Source of the DNA: Paracamarosporium sp. OC-R06-R3 | Lineage: Eukaryota; Ascomycota; Dothideomycetes; Pleosporales; Didymosphaeriaceae | Assembly (NCBI GenBank): GCA_019828545.1 | Contig: JACVRA010000089.1 | Coordinates: 1-64,000, forward strand | DNA: 64,000 bases | Reading direction: 5' to 3' | Shown here: one piece after another, positions 63,238-64,000 of the stretch | Position numbering within the stretch: the stretch's first letter is position 1 | Layout of the letters: each line of letters opens with the position of its first letter | Made by a program: the position numbers and the translations under genes | Notes under the pieces: generated by a model | The model's database searches: none | What the model saw: only the letters and a program-made list of their open reading frames with translations | Told to the model about the DNA's origin: nothing

Positions 63238-64000
63238 TCATAGACCCCACGGATTGTCATGCAAACCGTCTCCAGCTGTCAGATTGGTATCTAATAGTAG
63301 ACCCCCAAAAGATTCATCCCAATGAGCATTACTATCCCCAAGTCCTGTATCAAATGCCATCAACTCTAAAGAGTTTGGATCGATTGTGTCATTTGCCATG
63401 TAAGAAGTCGCGCTTATGTCAGGTAACGTCTGCGACTTAGGGTTTTGATTTGGCTGGTCATTTGTTTGGACATCATCCTGGAACAGCGAATTGGTGCAAT
63501 TCCCGGTAGAAATATTGCCTAGACTGGGCACCAATGATCGAGAAGCCGCAGAGGGTGTTGTGGCTAGGGTTTCATGCTCAGCGTTCCGTTCAACTTGTCG
63601 CGGCATTATGGTAACAGATTCTTGCGTAGAACTCTTTGACACTCGAAGCTCATGGTGCAAATCTACCTTTTCTTGTGTCTTTCGCAGGATCTTTGGCATC
63701 TCTGCTTTTAGTTCGGTGATCAGATTTTCCAGGGTCGCACGGATAACGGGGCCCCACGTATCAGCTAACACCTCCTCGATAGAAGCGGTGAGAGTATCCT
63801 CAAGTTGATTTATCATGACTGGTCTGGCATCTTTATACTATTGTTAATGACATTTTACATTTGAACTAATATAACTTACATGCAGATGGAGCCCTTTCAT
63901 CATCGGGAAAGAGAGCGTTATACAGATACTGCCACTTTTTCTCGACCGGCAAGTCGTTGTATTTCCTAGGTCTTCCATTCACTATTGCTTTCCACTGATT
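63238..64000 (-). CDS. Unknown protein, 3' part, cut by the right window edge
   Basis: Two exons are visible, 64000-63880 and 63830-63238, with a 49-bp intron in phase; the gene continues beyond the window. The first visible exon reads NDLPVEKKWQYLYNALFPDD, then APSAYARP across the splice. This pattern (K-W-x3-Y/W-x2-LFP, then P-S-x-Y) is common after the disordered part of fungal nuclear proteins that carry C2H2 fingers or other DNA-binding parts. The rest is a helix (INQLEDTLTASIEEVLADTW) and a disordered Ser/Asn/Asp-rich tail ending LHDNPWGL. No domain recognised in the visible part. Confidence 0.65.

Noticed and set aside
1..64000. tRNA, rRNA and CRISPR arrays
   Set aside because: I looked for tRNA B-box-like GGTTCRAATCC sequences with matching stems and for regularly spaced direct repeats, and found none convincing. 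The tandem repeats present have no spacers.

Overview
The window looks like nuclear DNA of a filamentous ascomycete, probably a dothideomycete of the Pleosporales type. Genes are split by short introns (mostly 46-62 bp, GT-AG, often with a CTRAC-like branch site), intergenic spaces are short, and the gene content includes HET-domain proteins, a fungal NLR, a Zn2Cys6 regulator and a spherulin-4 protein. Species cannot be named from sequence alone. Exon joins were done by eye: frame and phase were checked at each join, and no transcript data were available.

Layout. 1-6 kb: the edge of a probable Copia-type retroelement (minus strand, running off the left end) and an 804-residue unknown protein. 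6-13.5 kb: an unknown disordered protein, then a housekeeping block of RAD18 (post-replication repair ubiquitin ligase), DBP7 (ribosome biogenesis helicase) and pantothenate synthetase, the last two sharing a 315-bp divergent promoter. 13.5-30 kb: a gene-poor accessory island. It holds a HET-domain protein, a TauD-type dioxygenase with a damaged splice junction, a CorA-like membrane protein divergent from an NLR (hydrolase-like N-terminus, NB-ARC, TPR-like repeats), a small asparagine/serine/glycine-rich protein and a second HET protein. 30-63 kb: a mostly housekeeping block of a NirA-like Zn2Cys6 factor, a SNF2/RING ATPase, a vacuolar Ca2+/H+ exchanger, an LCB3-like sphingoid base phosphate phosphatase divergent from a RHO4-like GTPase, the DASH subunit DAD1 divergent from tRNA-splicing endonuclease SEN34, a GH135/spherulin-4 membrane protein and four unknown proteins. 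The right edge cuts a further unknown minus-strand gene.

Most interesting signal. The small minus-strand protein ending at 25548 and the HET protein ending at 29250 are encoded head to head and have matching C-termini. A 25-residue stretch aligns without gaps (13 identities by eye; core pattern G-x-N-x-V-x-G-S-x-F-x-D, then Q-x-N-x-F-P), and in both it follows a polar linker. This is how fungal amyloid signalling motifs are placed on cell-death effectors such as HET-S, HELLP and SBP. With an NLR 2-5 kb away, the island may encode an undescribed amyloid-type incompatibility or immune module.

Other points of note: an NLR whose N-terminal hydrolase-like domain lacks the serine of the nucleophile elbow, a 111-bp dispersed repeat in two inverted copies 42 kb apart, a protein whose two internal repeats are each encoded by one exon, a C-terminal domain with a possible HicA-like fold, and a start codon in a 4-nt coding exon of the Ca2+/H+ exchanger gene.
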